The notes under the pieces were generated by a model. The model saw nothing but the letters and a program-made list of their open reading frames with translations. It did not search any database and was not told the origin of the DNA. A DNA stretch of 64,000 bases from Sphagnum compactum (lineage: Eukaryota; Bryophyta; Sphagnopsida; Sphagnales): positions 19,092,271 to 19,156,270 of the forward strand of contig OZ234499.1 of NCBI GenBank assembly GCA_965153455.1, in the 5' to 3' direction. The translations under genes and the position numbers were made by a program. This document shows positions 9,214-21,023 of the stretch, piece by piece. Numbering within the stretch: position 1 is the first letter of the stretch; each line of letters starts with the position of its first letter.

Positions 9214-12200
9214 TCACGTTCTACGTCTCTTTTTTGCCGGTCTAGCGTGGAATTCTTCTATGGCTTCTTGGGCATGTTCCATATCGGATTCGGTCACCCA
9301 AGAAGCCTCTATTGCATGATATCCTTTCCACTTAACTAGGTATTCCCGCTCTCGTCCTTTTAGTTGCCTTGACTTGAGCACGGCCTCCACCTCAAACTGT
9401 GGTTCATTATGAACCAAGTCAGGTGGGGGCCTTGAGTTTTGCTCTATTAGGCCTTGAGGCGTCGCGGGAGACCGGCTTCAAAAGGGAAACATGAAATGTG
9501 GGGTGAACTCTAAAAATTTTCGGTAGTTCTAACTTATAACTGTCGGAAAGTTTCTTTTCCAACATTTTGAATGGGCCCGCATATGGGCCCAAGAATTTAT
9601 GACTTAAACCTTCTGGCAACCGGAAGTTCTTGATGTTCAACCACACTTCATCCCCTTCTTGAAATTTCACCTCTCGTCGGGACTTGTCCGCAAAATCCTT
9701 GTACCTTTTGTGCGCCTTTTCCAAATTGGCCTTGGCCAACTCCCACAAGCGCCGCCTTTCTTCATCAAGTTGTTGGACCATTGGCACTTCCTCACTTGCA
9801 TCACCCGGGGTTTGTCCTTATGCTACCCAAGTCATGGGCACAATTGGTGACTTGCCCGTCACCATTTGGAATGGGGTGGACCCAGTTGCGGAGTGTGCCG
9901 AGTTGTTGTAACAAAATTCGGCTAACTCCAAATGGTCCACCCAATCTTGTTGATCCGCCGCCACATAATTCCTTAGGAATTGTTAGATCACCAAGTTCAC
10001 CCTCTCGGTTTGTCCATCGGTTTGGGGACGGAACGAAGTGCTCATCTTGAGTTCCGACCCCATTCGCTTCCACAAGGCCCGCCAAAACTTACTTGTGAAC
10101 TTTGGATCTCAATCCGAAACTATGTACTCTGGGAGGCCGTGATGCTTGAAAATGTGGGAGAAGAACAACCTCCCCGTCTCTTGAGCCGTGGCTTCATCTT
10201 TTGTGGGAATGAAGTGTGTCATCTTGCTAAATCGATCCACCACAACCATGATGGCATTAAATCCCCTTGATGGGGGCAAGCTCACCATGAAGTCCATGGA
10301 CACACTTTCCCACGGCCCTTCGGGAATTGGCAAAGGTTGCAACAAACCCGCTTACTTCTTGTTGAGGGTCCGATTTTGTTGACAAGTTAAACGAGTCTTC
10401 ACATACTCCTCCGCACTATCCTTCAAGTTAGGCCAATAGTAGGACTTCTTTAGGAATGTTGTGGTGCACTTCGCACCACCATGGCCCGCAAGCGGTCCAT
10501 CATGACATTCCTTCAAAAGTGTGTCCCTCATTTTCCCTTCCGGCACATAGAGTCGATTTTGCTTGTACCACAATAATCCATTACACAAATGGAAGTGGGA
10601 CTGGCTCCATTTTGGATGCTTTGCCTTACCTCCTTGGCAAAAGCATCCCGGCGGCTTACTAGTCTAACTTCTTTTTGAAGTTTCGTCTCTCCCACATACA
10701 CCACTCTAAGTTGGTGTTTTCGGCTCAAGGCATCGGGGACTATGTTCTCCTTTCTCGGCTTGTGCCGGATATCCACATTGAACAATGCCAATGTGTCTTG
10801 CCATCTTACTTGTTTCAATGACAACTTGGGTTGAGTAGCAAAGTACTTCAAGGTCACATTGTCGGTCCACACCACCACATCCTTGGAGCCTATGTAATGG
10901 CCCCAAGTCTTGAGACAATGTATGACCGCCCACATTTCCTTTTCATGTGTTGGCCACCTTTGCTCCGTCTCACCCAACTTCTTGCTTTCAAAGGCCAACG
11001 GTCTTCCTTCTTGCACTAAAACTCCTCCAATTGCAAAGTCGGAGGCATCGAAATGAATCTCAAACTCTTTGTCAAAGTGGGGAACTTCAACACTGGCGCC
11101 TTCACCAAAATTCCCTTCAATATTTCAAAGGCCTTGTCACATGCTTCTTCCCATTCATAAGTGATGGCGGACTTCTTTAAAAGGTTTGCCAAAGGCGCGG
11201 CTATCCTCGCGAAGTTCTTAATGAACTTGCGATAGTAGGATGCCAAACCTAAAAAGGATCTCAAGGCGGGAACGGACTTAGGCGGTTCCCAATCCAAGAT
11301 TGCCTTAACCTTGTGATCGTCCATTTTCAAACCTTCTTGAGTTATTCTATGCCCAAGGAAGTCCACTTCCGCCACCCCAAATTCGCACTTCTCAAGCTTG
11401 GCATACAACTTGTTTTCCCTTAGCCTTTGGAAGACTTTGCAAAGGTGCTCCTCATGCTTCTCCAGGGAGCTACTATATATCAAAATGTCGTCTATGTAGA
11501 CGACCACAAAATCGTCAAGCCATTCTCGGAAAATGTCATTCATGAGAGTGCAAAATGTGGCGGGTGCATTGGTGAGCCCAAAAGGCATCACCAAAAACTC
11601 ATATGAGCCATATCTTGTGCGGCAAGCAGTCTTTTCTTCGTCCCCTTCCGCAATCCGAATTTGGTAATACCCCGAACGTAGGTCAATCCTACTAAATACC
11701 TTGGCTCCCGAGAGACGATCAAAGAGATCATCGATCCGAGGTAAAGGATACCAGTTCTTCACCGTTGCCTTATTGAGGGCTCTATAATCCACACACATCC
11801 TCAAAGTCCCATCCTTCTTGTGAACAAAAAGGACGGGTGCCCCATATGGTGATTTACTTGGTTTGATATAACCTTTTGCGAGGAGTTCTTCAAGTTGAAC
11901 CTTAAGCTCCTTCAACTCCTCATGGCTCATTCTATATGGGGCCTTGGCGGGAGGTGCCACTCCCGGCATCACCTCGATCGCATGATCAACTCGTCTTCTC
12001 GGGGGCAGGTCTTCGGGCAACTTTTCGGGCAACTATTCGGGCATCACATCCGGGAACTCTTCCAGAACTTTCCTTATGCACTTGGCGGAAGTCACCAACT
12101 TGGTGACTTCCTTGGGCTCATACTCGTCCATTACCCGCATAACACACATCATGCCATAACCTCCCACGCATTCTCTTTCCCAGGAATTTCCTAACATAAA

Positions 12201-12293
12201 GTGGATGGTTGGTCCACTCGCACAAGGCAACTCGTGTGCCTTCACCCGCACAATCCCACTTTTAGATGGGATTCTAACTAGCCTATTGTGCCC
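9214..12293 (-). pseudogene. Ty3 pol relic of element A (RT, RNase H, integrase, chromodomain)
   Basis: Degenerate polyprotein read in pieces. 12251-12033 is the protease/RT linker. 12032-11016 is reverse transcriptase with the YIDD catalytic motif and the [12 protein letters not shown] thumb signature. 11016-10528 is RNase H and the start of integrase. 10588-10352 holds the HHCC zinc-binding region. 10345-10109 holds the first integrase catalytic Asp (SMDFMVSLP). 9787-9419 is the integrase C-terminal domain. 9417-9214 is a chromodomain with [15 protein letters not shown] and an Arg/Lys-rich tail. Breaks include a stop after PDVMPE, frame changes near 11016 and 10350, a CGA-to-TCA-type change in RDPKF, and CAA to TAA in the integrase core at about 9985. 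The protein copied element RNA and inserted the DNA; the chromodomain is known in this clade for targeting marked chromatin. This copy cannot encode it. Confidence 0.9.
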
Positions 12294-15200
12294 ATACCAA
12301 ATTGATCACATTTGGAGCTAATGGGGTGAGTGTTTCTCAACACATTAGAACTAGTGTGACAATCTAGTTGAAAGATTAAAATGCACACTATTCATGATCA
12401 ATATGCATGATTCATGTATGAACAATTGCACCAATTTGGTGGTCCAAACTCTTTCCAAGTTGGGCATTGTGGGAAAATTTGAGGATTGTTGCAAAACTTG
12501 TATGCATATTTCTTTCATAGTCCAAAGAAAATTTTAAAGTTTGTTGTAAGTAGCCAACATCATGGAAACATGGGGTCAATGGATTTTGAAGAATGTCAAA
12601 ACTTGTTGGATTTCAATGTTGTTCCTAGCTAAGAGAGTTCTATCTAAATATTGTGCCATGGTTTTGAAGATGCATCTAGATGTCAACATTATCACCCAAT
12701 TTACCCATAATTTGGAATTACTTTGCAACTTTGAAGTAATGGTGAGGCTCTCTTGTATTATGCCCATCCTTGAAGGGTTGAATGAGTTGATTATATTCTT
12801 CTAATCCCAACACTACTTTGTATGTGATTTTCTCATTAAAATCAAGTTGTGCTAGGTATATATTTACTACCAATACATTGACGCCCATAATGTCTACATC
12901 ACTGATATGTTCAATGAATATTTTGCTAAATAGGACATCAGAGATGGTGGTGCATGAATTAGCAAATGATGTGAAAACTAATTTGGAGAACTTGAGTTTC
13001 CAAATTGTTGACAATTCCATCATGATGCATTTTTGTTGTCTTGAGACATCACTTCATGTGCATGTGATTCATGTTATCTTATAACAAACCATTAATAACA
13101 TTCAAATACAATGTTTTGAAGAAGTAGCCAAAGTTAATGATGAACTTGAAAAGTGCTTTCCTACTTGATATGTGATGGATGTTTTAGGGCTAGGGTTTTG
13201 GTTTGCTTAAGTGTTTAGAACATATTGTCCTATACAATTTTTTTTGCCAATTCTTAATTCAAGTTCCACTTATTAACTATGTTTTGGTACCTTATACTGT
13301 TATCCGGATCCCCTTCTTACCAAACGTTATTTCATGTTATGTCCTTAACAGTCACCCCTTGTACTTTGCATTCCATCTTTGAAATCCTTAATTAGAAAGC
13401 ATAGAAGATGCATGTTAGGAACTACATCTATTCTGATTATCATGTCCTTGATTCATATATAGTTTTTTGGTCATGTGAAGATTGTGTATGATGCAACGTT
13501 TCCTATATTGTAACAATTGGTTGTTGATCAAATAGTTGTGCCTTTTGTTGTGGTTGTACACTTGTTTACTAATTGTGATGAAGACACTACATCTATCCAT
13601 TATCCTCCACCTCAATTGTGGTGAACTTTGTAACAAATGTTGTGACATTTTTCAAATTTCAATGTCACTTGTTCCACAATTTTATTGTGTCTACTACATT
13701 TGTTATTATATTGGCATTTATTGTGTTGGAATAGTTGTTTGTTGTGGTTCAATCAAATTTTTAGGTTCTACCTTTGTTATTGCATCACCACTTGCCCATA
13801 TTGTCCATGGTTTTATTAGTGATAAAAGGCCTAACTCCTATGTTGTACCACTTGAACTTGTTTATTGTTCTAATGGTTCTAGACTTTCATTCCTATATAT
13901 CATATGTATTACCAGTGTATTGGACACAATCTTTAGGTATGCCTTTGTGTATGTCCTAAGTTTGCCTTTGTACATTTTTTCATCAACACATTATTTGGCC
14001 AAAACTTTTTATAGATGTATAACCAAAATATCTTACATTAAATTCCACCATATATCCATATTGGTGGCTAACAACTCAAGTACATGCTTTCTGTCCATAA
14101 TATGGTATAGTTCATCAACTATTTGTCATACTCTTGCAATCAATGCATGGAATAATATGGTTCCAACATTTTCATTTTTTCCATGGCCACCTATAATTTA
14201 GTTGTGTCCACCTACAACGTTTTCATTGATCTCCCATATGTGGCCTACATCCTTGCCCTATCAAGCTTACCCTCATTCTTTTTTGCATTATAATCTCAAA
14301 GTATTTTTTTAGTCAAGCTGAATCTATTTTACTTGGTCTAGCATTGTTGTTTCCAATATGCTATTGTCCTAGGTTAGGGTTGCACATTGTATTGCAACTT
14401 GATTTGTTTTTTTTGAAATGCCCAATACTTTCCATCAACCTTGTTCAAATGTTGTTGAAGCATATCCCTCTCCATTTTGATCTTCTCCAATGCTTCCACT
14501 TGCATTCCAAGTTCTCCTTCTTTTGATGTTAATGGAAAAAATTCATTTGTATCTTATTCATATGTTGTTCCTTTTTTTCCAACTCTTATTTCCTTTGTTG
14601 CTCTTAAGCTACCATTTGCTACTGATTCAAATCACCAAAAAACGCCATGGCATCCACAAAATGCACTTCAAATTATTGAAAGTGATCCCATCAACCATTT
14701 GTTGCAAAGATAACAACAATGGAGCCAATCTTCAACAATGTAGGCATGAAATATGGAAACTTGTGATTGTTGACTAGAGTTTGCCATTTCATCACAAGAC
14801 AGGAAATGAACCTAGCACTTTCAACCAAAGATTTGGTTTTGTTGACCACCAATTCATGCATGCAAAATGCCATCACCCAAATGCTTATGTTTGATTAATA
14901 GTTTTTGGAAAATTCTTAGCATCAAGGAAATGTAACAATATGCTCATTATTTCATAATCCATCATTGTTTGTCTACCTTCAAATAACATGTGGAAACAAA
15001 GAGAAAATTGCACCAATTTCTTGTTCTTTCGCCAAAAGTAGCATGACATGTTTGCTTGAGAATTATATTGTTCCTAGCTACTACATACCATCTTTCATTC
15101 TTGGCATGGAAAAAACATTTGTTCATGAGGTACTCACCAACATTGCAAACTCTTGGGACCATAATTAAAGCTTTCCTCCTCCTACCATGTTTTCAAAGGT

Positions 15201-15640
15201 TGTCCAATTTGGGGGCTAAAAACTTTTCCTTGCCTTCTATTTTGGTATAGACCTTGCATCCTTGCCTTTTATTTTGATACAAACCTTGCATTTTACTTGA
15301 TGCGCCTTCCCTTGTACATTCACCACATACTCAACTTATGGAGGTTTTATGTTCCAAACATCCTAAAACACCTTATTTTGCTTGCACTCCTTTTTCTTCT
15401 TAGTTTTTTAAATAAAAATCCAAAGACTTGCATGAAAAACAGGTTCAATAAAAGGGATGAGGTTTGGTGTTTGGTTGTTACTGAAGGATGTTTCATTACT
15501 GAACTTAGTTTGAAAAAAAAAACTTATGGAATTTAGAGTTTTGGGGAGGTTACAAAGGGGTCATGTTCAATGAAAAGGATTGAAAGCAAGGGACAACAAG
15601 AGCAAAGGATCACAAAACCTAAACCCTAAACTTGACATTC
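12294..15640. other. AT-rich intergenic region, no recognised gene
   Basis: About 3.3 kb of AT-rich, CpG-poor sequence full of TTG/CAA words. The 221-codon frame at 13536-14201 encodes a Cys/Ile/Tyr/Leu-rich string with no family resemblance and is probably compositional. The block may be an old, heavily deaminated transposon, but I see no motif that would prove it. The flank next to the LTR fragment at 15641 contains AAACCCTAAA, a telobox-like word. Confidence 0.5.
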
Positions 15641-16141
15641 TGTCGCAACCCCACTTTGGCCAAGTGTGGGGGTGAAGCCCAACACTTGGAAAAGTTGAAG
15701 GTTTGGAGTCCTTCGGGACTCCCGAATGTTCAGAGCTCAACAGCAAGGCCCAAAACACCTCGCATTGAGGTGTTCTTGATGTCATTGGAAAGGTCTTGAA
15801 ACGTAGATATCGAAAATGGCCTCGCATTGGCCATTCGAACATCTGCAGCCCAAGTTATGGGCAAAAGAAGGGCCGAGAGTCAAATTGGCAGTTTGACTCC
15901 CGACCACTAAAAGTCGGGAATCGACCCTTTCCCGACGTCGCCTGAGGGAGTGCGACATGGCGTTGAAAAGATCTCGACAAGGGCTACAACTTTGGATAAG
16001 ACCTTGTCACAATCGGACTCCCCAGTCAGGAGTTATGGCCGTTCAAAGTTCCAGGAGTCCCGCCGGGACAGTTTCGGGACTCCATTTCGGGAGTCCCAAG
16101 AAAATGTGCCATTTGGATGTAGCCTCCGTGGCGAGCTGTAG
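15641..16141 (+). repeat. type I LTR fragment (5' 501 bp)
   Basis: Starts with the intact LTR end TGTCGCAACC and follows the type I LTR (compare 53379-53880) until GGCGAGCTGTAG, where similarity stops at about 16141. It has several point differences from the 53-kb LTR. The remaining 3' third of the LTR is absent and unrelated sequence follows. It could be a truncated solo LTR or the 5' end of a deleted element. Confidence 0.85.
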
Positions 16142-16491
16142 GGTGAACCCCTTACGGGGAGGAAGGCAACAGCCCCATCAATCATTAGAAAAATTGAAAA
16201 AGTACAAAGGGGGGAGCAGGCGCCACGAAATGGCAGCCTCGCCCTCCCCAAAGATGCGGCCGTGAAGCCATTCAGTCTTAAAGGCAAGCTCAATGCTATT
16301 CTGATTGTCCTGAGTCCTATCCTGGCTAGAAGATCTAATGGCCTTCTAGGGGGCCATGCCCACCTCCGCCGTAGCTTCCCAAGATTGGAGCAGAACCCTT
16401 TTGAGGGAGTACTGGCCATCAAAGTGCCTTCGGCATCTTTCGGACCAGAGATAATAGAGCAGAAAGCTCCTAAGAATGTCGAGGGGTTGTC
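16142..16491 (+). other. 350-bp non-LTR island between two LTRs, coding-like
   Basis: This stretch resembles neither LTR type. One plus-strand frame is open throughout (about 110 codons, from Lys-Ala-Thr-Ala-Pro-Ser-Ile-Ile onwards, including KPFSLKGKLNAILIVLSP and PSASFGPEIIEQKAPKN). The opposite strand is open too, within a 259-codon frame that spills into both LTRs. I do not recognise the protein. It may be an exon fragment carried in by rearrangement or the original target of the type II element, whose LTR starts cleanly at 16492 after GTTGTC. Confidence 0.4.
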
Positions 16492-17526
16492 TGTCGCAAC
16501 CCTAGCTTTGGGCCCGGGACCAAAGGCAAAGGGGTTATAAGGTTGCGGGTCAAGAGGAAACCCGGGAGTTAAACCAAGAGGTTGCTCGGGAGTTAAACCA
16601 AGAGGTTGCTCGGGAGTTAAACCAAGAGGAAGCCCGGGAGCCAAGGCAAGAGAAAGCCCGGGAGTCACATCACACTCCCGGGAGTGTAAGAAAGTGTGAG
16701 GGAGTGTGAGGGAGTGAACACTCACACTCCCAAGGCAACTCCCACTTTGGGGAGATGGAGTCCCGGTGGACTCCCGAAACTTCAGAGAGCAATTGCAGGT
16801 GTCAAACCTCAATGTCTTGTGGCGTTCTTTATATCATTGGAAAGCTCTTGAAGCGTAGATATCTAAAATGGGCTCGCATAGCTCATTTGGACATCTGAAA
16901 CACAAGTTATGGCCAAAAGAAGGATCGGGAGTCGAATTCCCGGGAGTCTGCCAGTTTTGACTCCCGACCACTAAAAGTCGGGAATCGACCCGAAATACTA
17001 GGCTGCAGAGGACGTGCCACATATCGTTGGAAAGCTCTCGACGAGAGCTACAACTTTGCTTCAGACCGCATCGCGATCCGAGGTCTGCTCACAAAGTTAT
17101 GGGGCTCCAAAGTCGCGGGAGTCGCATTTGGCGCGATTTCGGGACTCCCACGCGGGAGTCCCGGGAAAAATAGCCATTTGGATGTAGCCTCCGTGGAGAG
17201 CTGCAGAGTATACTATAAGGGGGAAGGTGGTGGCTTCCCCCAAGTCCGGGCCGTGGTGAGTCTTGTGTGTCCGTGTTGCCCGTGGCTCGTCCTAGCACCA
17301 AAGGTGCTCCAACTATGCACTAACCACTTTGTGTGGGTTGTGTGCAGGCCCGTGTGAGTGAATAAGCTTGTCAATTCTTCCTAGTCTATCCCGGGACTTC
17401 TAGCACACCCCTCTCACCCCCCCTCTAGTGCTAGAAGTCGGGAGCGTGCTCCAAGTTCCAACTCCTTCCGCATTGCCACATACTTGGACCCTCAAGTGGG
17501 TCCACTAGGAACTTGGGAGTGCGTCA
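16492..17526 (+). repeat. type II LTR (5' LTR of element B)
   Basis: 1035 bp with TGTCGCAACCCTAGC at the left and ...GCGTCA at the right, followed by CT and the primer binding site. It differs from type I in its first ~300 bp, which carry a 24-bp tandem repeat. It shares the middle section with CCCGACCACTAAAAGTCGGG and the right end. A 17-bp palindrome AGCTCTCGACGAGAGCT lies at 17033-17049. By eye, the word GGGAGT or its complement occurs about 18 times. Copies of this LTR are at 24030-25026, 36377-37273 (rearranged) and 63320-64000 (cut by the window). Confidence 0.93.
16563..16658 (+). repeat. 24-bp tandem repeat in type II LTR
   Basis: Four consecutive 24-bp units beginning CGGGAGTTAAACCAAGAGG (the last starts CGGGAGCCAAGGCAAGAG), preceded by a partial unit. 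The block lies in the upstream, U3-like part of the LTR where enhancer repeats are usual in retrotransposons. The minus-strand LTR at 24030-25026 carries a diverged version of the array. Confidence 0.85.
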
Positions 17527-17528
17527 CT

Positions 17529-17540
17529 TGGTATCAGAGC
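17529..17540 (+). promoter_or_regulatory. primer binding site, tRNA-iMet type (element B)
   Basis: TGGTATCAGAGC, two bases after the LTR end. This is the classic plant retrotransposon PBS complementary to the 3' end of initiator methionine tRNA, where minus-strand DNA synthesis starts. Confidence 0.95.
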
Positions 17541-17575
17541 TCCGGTGAGCTCGATCCACTTATTGGGGAGTTCCG

Positions 17576-20527
17576 ATGGCACCAAGGAAGACCCGCAAGC
17601 TAGTCCAAGAGCCCGTGGTGGAAGAACCCACCCAAGACCTAGATGTTCCTCCCGAAGCTATGAGGGAGGAGGAACAAAACCATTCCGAAGATGAAGAAGA
17701 CCGTGTTAGCCTTGAGGAGCATGAAAATGAAGAGGAGCAACCTAATGCGGTGCTCTTCACCCCGGAACAATTGGAGGTCTTACTCAAAATGAATAGGCCC
17801 GATTTTAGTGAATTGGTTGAGGCCCTCAAGGGAGGTTCATCCAAAAGTGTGGGGTTCAAGCCCGCTAGGCCCGGGAACTTTGATGGGGCCCGGGATCGGA
17901 AAGTTGTGGATGCTTGGCTTGCGGAAATGGAGGACTACCTTCATGCCGCCAAGGTTGGTCGGCATTCGGCCGTGGAACTTGCCCAATCCTATTTGAAGGG
18001 CTATGCCTCCACATGGTGGAGGACGGTGAGGCAAGAAGAAGGGAAGACCCATGGCTACACATGGGAATTCTTCAAGGAGCGTATTGAGTTGGAATTCATT
18101 CCCAAGAATTCCGACTACATTTCAAGATGCAAACTCCGTGACCTTGAGAATGGGAGCAATGACAACTTGCGCCAATATGTGAGGGCTTACTCCGAACTCA
18201 TGCTTGAGATTCGACATATGCATGAGTTAGACCGGGTGTGCCACTTTGTGATGGGACTTCCCACTTGGGCCAAACGCAAGCTTGAGGAGAATTGGCCCAC
18301 CTCACTAACCGACGCCATCATGAAAGTGGAAGGCTTTTCGGATGTTGGGCGTGGTGAGAAGTCCGGATTCAAAAGGGATAACAAGTTCCCTCATAAGAAG
18401 GCACGCCATGAAGGGGAATGGAACCGAGGCCAAGACACCTCAAAAGGGGAAAAACCTAAACAATTCCAAGGCTCGGGTTTCAAACCCAAGGGAAATTTTG
18501 TGAAGAAAGGGGCTCCTTTCAAAGGGAGCCAACCCAAAGGAGATGTTAGTGGCAAACCTAAAGGAACATGTTTCAATTGTAATGAAGTGGGCCATTACTC
18601 CAAAGATTGCCCCAAACCCAAACCGGGGAGTGGGGCTTCTAAGGTAATTGCCCTCACCTCCCACCTAGCCGAAGGTGAATGTAACCGCCTTATTTTCTTA
18701 AAAGGGAAAGTTTCTAAGCGGGAAGTTTTATGTCTTTTGGACACAGGCGCTTCCCACAACTTCATAACCCAAGAAAGTGCCCAAAGAATGGAGCTCCGGT
18801 TGGAGGAGCTCAAGGCACCCATAGAGGTGCATTTTGCGGATGGGATTCCCCATCCCACCAAGTTGCAAGCAAGAGATGTGCCGCTCCAATTGGGGAATTG
18901 GAGAGGCAAGGTGGATTTGTTAGTCTCCACCTTAGGGGGCATGGATTGCATTTTGGGAATGGAATTCATCACACAAAACAATGTGCTCATAGAAGGGCAC
19001 AATAGGCTAGTTAGGATCCCATCCAAGAGTGGGATTGTGCGGGTGAAGGCACATGAAGTGCCTAGTGTGGGTGAGACCACCATCCACTTGATGTTGGGAA
19101 AGAACTTGGAAAAAGAATGTGGGGGAGGCTACGGCATGTTATGTGTGATGCGGGTGTTGGATGAGTTTGAACCAAAGGAGGCCACCAAGGTGGTGAGCCC
19201 CCACAAGTGCATCAAGCAAGTGTTAGAGGAATTCCCGGATGTGATGCCCGAAGAGTTGCCCGACGAGTTGCCCCCGAGAAGACAAGTGGACCATGCCATT
19301 GAGGTGGTCCCGGGAGTGGCACCTCCCGCTAAGGCCCCGTATCGAATGAGTCATGAAGAGTTAAAAGAGCTCAAGGTTCAACTCGAAGAACTCCTTGCAA
19401 AGGGATACATCAAGCCTAGCAAGTCACCATATGGGGCGCCCGTCCTTTTTGCTCACAAGAAGGATGGGACTTTGAGGATGTGCGTAGATTATAGAGCCCT
19501 CAACAAGGTGACGGTGAAGAATCGGTACCCATTGCCTCGGATTGATGACTTGTTTGATCGGCTTTCGGGAGCCAAAGTGTTTAGTAGGATTGACCTACGT
19601 TCGGGATACTACCAAATTCGAATTGCACAAGGGGATGAAGAGAAAACCGCTTGCCGCACAAGGTATGGTTCATATGAATTCTTGGTGATGCCATTTGGGC
19701 TCACCAATGCACCCGCCACATTTTGCACCCTCATGAATGACATTTTCCGAGAGTGGCTTGATGATTTTGTGGTCGTCTACATAGACGACATTTTGATCTA
19801 TAGTAGCTCCTTGGAGGAGCATGCGGAGCACCTTCGTAAGGTGTTCCAAAGGTTAAAAGAAAACAAGTTGTATGCCAAGTTCGAGAAGTGTGAGTTTGGA
19901 GTCTCGGAGGTGGACTTCCTTGGGCATAGGATCACCCAAGAAGGTTTGAAAATGGATGACCACAAGGTGAAAGCAATCTTGGATTGGGAACCACCTAAGT
20001 CCGTTCCCGCCTTAAGGTCCTTTTTGGGATTGGCTTCTTATTATCGCAAGTTCATCAAGAACTTTGCAAAGATAGCCACACCTTTGACAAACCTTTTGAA
20101 GAAGTCATCCGGGACTTATGAATGGGAGGAGGCATGCAATGAGGCCTTTGAGACTTTGAAAGGCATTTTGGTGAAGGCGCCCGTGTTGAAGTTGCCCGAT
20201 TTTGACAAGGACTTTGAGATCCATTCCGATGCGTCCGACTTTGCCATAGGAGGAGTCCTAGTGCAAGATGGAAGGCCGGTGGCCTTCGAAAGCAAGAAGT
20301 TGAATGAGACGGAGCGAAGGTGGCCAACCCATGAAAAGGAAATGTGGGCCGTGATACATTGTCTCAAGACTTGGGGCCATTACATAGGTTCCAAAGATGT
20401 GGTGGTGTGGACCGACAATGGGCAAAAGAAGGGCCGGGAGTCAAACTGGCAGTTTGACTCCCGACCACTAAAAGTCGAGAATCGACCCTTTCCCGACGTC
20501 GCCTCAGAGAGTGCGACATGGCGTTGA
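17576..20527 (+). CDS. Ty3 gag-pol polyprotein of element B, truncated in RNase H
   Basis: A single open frame of 983 codons. The start is the ATG 36 bp after the PBS (MAPRKTRK), equivalent to MAPKKNRK in type I copies. An acidic N-terminus is followed by the retrotransposon Gag capsid region (about 105-260: [34 protein letters not shown]). Next come a CCHC knuckle [14 protein letters not shown] at 332-345 and an aspartic protease with DTGAS at 389-393. Reverse transcriptase starts near 600 and has YIDD at 735-738. RNase H has Asp885 (HSDAS) and Asp947 (WTDN). Beyond residue 948 the frame reads 35 codons of fused type I LTR, so the C-terminus is artificial and integrase is absent. No internal stop or frameshift is seen. 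Gag would package element RNA and RT/RNase H would copy it, but integration would need another copy's integrase. Confidence 0.92.
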   Translation: MAPRKTRKLVQEPVVEEPTQDLDVPPEAMREEEQNHSEDEEDRVSLEEHENEEEQPNAVLFTPEQLEVLLKMNRPDFSELVEALKGGSSKSVGFKPARPGNFDGARDRKVVDAWLAEMEDYLHAAKVGRHSAVELAQSYLKGYASTWWRTVRQEEGKTHGYTWEFFKERIELEFIPKNSDYISRCKLRDLENGSNDNLRQYVRAYSELMLEIRHMHELDRVCHFVMGLPTWAKRKLEENWPTSLTDAIMKVEGFSDVGRGEKSGFKRDNKFPHKKARHEGEWNRGQDTSKGEKPKQFQGSGFKPKGNFVKKGAPFKGSQPKGDVSGKPKGTCFNCNEVGHYSKDCPKPKPGSGASKVIALTSHLAEGECNRLIFLKGKVSKREVLCLLDTGASHNFITQESAQRMELRLEELKAPIEVHFADGIPHPTKLQARDVPLQLGNWRGKVDLLVSTLGGMDCILGMEFITQNNVLIEGHNRLVRIPSKSGIVRVKAHEVPSVGETTIHLMLGKNLEKECGGGYGMLCVMRVLDEFEPKEATKVVSPHKCIKQVLEEFPDVMPEELPDELPPRRQVDHAIEVVPGVAPPAKAPYRMSHEELKELKVQLEELLAKGYIKPSKSPYGAPVLFAHKKDGTLRMCVDYRALNKVTVKNRYPLPRIDDLFDRLSGAKVFSRIDLRSGYYQIRIAQGDEEKTACRTRYGSYEFLVMPFGLTNAPATFCTLMNDIFREWLDDFVVVYIDDILIYSSSLEEHAEHLRKVFQRLKENKLYAKFEKCEFGVSEVDFLGHRITQEGLKMDDHKVKAILDWEPPKSVPALRSFLGLASYYRKFIKNFAKIATPLTNLLKKSSGTYEWEEACNEAFETLKGILVKAPVLKLPDFDKDFEIHSDASDFAIGGVLVQDGRPVAFESKKLNETERRWPTHEKEMWAVIHCLKTWGHYIGSKDVVVWTDNGQKKGRESNWQFDSRPLKVENRPFPDVASESATWR

Positions 20528-21021
20528 AAAGATCTCGACGAGGGCTACAACTTTGGTTCAGACCTTGTCACGATCGGACTTTAGAGTCGGGAGTTATGAC
20601 CGTTCAAAGTCTCGGGAGTCCCGCCGGGACAATTTCGGGACTCCATTTCGGGAGTCCCAACAAAATGTGCCATTTGGATGTAGCCTCCGTGGTGAGCTGC
20701 AGAGATAACTATAAGGGGGAAGGTGGTGGCTTCCCCCAAGTCCGGGCCGTGGTGAGTCAAGTAGTCCAAAGTGCCCGTGGCTTGTCCCAACACCCAAGGG
20801 TGTTCCCGAATGTGGACTAACCCATTTGTGGTTGGTTTTGGATGCAGATTCGTGTTTGATCTACTAGTCCATCTTCCTAGTCTAATCCCGGGGCTTCCAA
20901 CTCGACCCTCTACCCCTTTCTAGAGTTGGAAGTCGGGAGCGTGCCCTTCGGTCCCCACTTTCCGCAACTTCACATTGGTGAACCCTCAAGTGGGTTCACC
21001 CCGGGACCAAGGAGCGCGTCA
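20419..21021 (+). repeat. type I LTR, 5'-deleted (5' LTR of element C)
   Basis: Matches 53597-54197 of the complete type I LTR, starting inside it at GGCAAAAGAAGGGCCGGGAG and ending at the normal ...CGCGTCA. It is adjacent to the PBS, which identifies it as the 5' LTR. Confidence 0.92.
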
Positions 21022-21023
21022 CG

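Larger units (their letters stand above)
7605..12293 (-). mobile_element. Ty3/gypsy chromovirus element A (type I, 5'-truncated, degenerate)
   Basis: Minus-strand Ty3/gypsy retrotransposon. Read on its own strand it has the protease C-terminus, reverse transcriptase, RNase H, integrase and chromodomain (12293-9214), a 3' untranslated region of about 0.77 kb, a polypurine tract, and a complete 3' LTR (8424-7605). Everything upstream of the end of protease (5' LTR, PBS, gag, protease active site) is missing. Similarity to the other copies stops abruptly at about 12293 against unrelated AT-rich DNA. Several stops and frame changes show it is the oldest recognisable copy here. It is the only copy whose chromodomain reading frame reaches its natural stop. 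Confidence 0.93.
16492..20418 (+). mobile_element. Ty3/gypsy chromovirus element B (type II, 3'-truncated)
   Basis: Plus-strand element with a complete 5' LTR (16492-17526), PBS, and an uninterrupted gag-pro-RT-RNase H frame. It stops within RNase H at 20418 and is joined to the middle of a type I LTR. Integrase, chromodomain, PPT and 3' LTR are missing. The join falls at an ATG shared by the two parents (GACAATG in pol, AGTTATG in the LTR), a three-base microhomology. The open frame suggests recent activity before truncation. Confidence 0.92.

Noticed and set aside
13536-14201. 221-codon plus-strand ORF resembling a membrane protein
   Set aside because: Cys/Ile/Tyr/Leu richness follows from AT-rich TTG/TAT words. 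There is no hydrophobic periodicity typical of a family and no recognisable motif.
16033-16812. 259-codon minus-strand ORF
   Set aside because: It crosses from a type I LTR fragment through the island into a type II LTR. The LTR parts cannot be coding, so the length is accidental.
16970-17000. tRNA-like B-box (GGGTCGATTCCC on the minus strand) in the LTRs
   Set aside because: No matching A-box or cloverleaf. The sequence is part of the conserved CCCGAC...GTCGGG inverted repeat of both LTR types.
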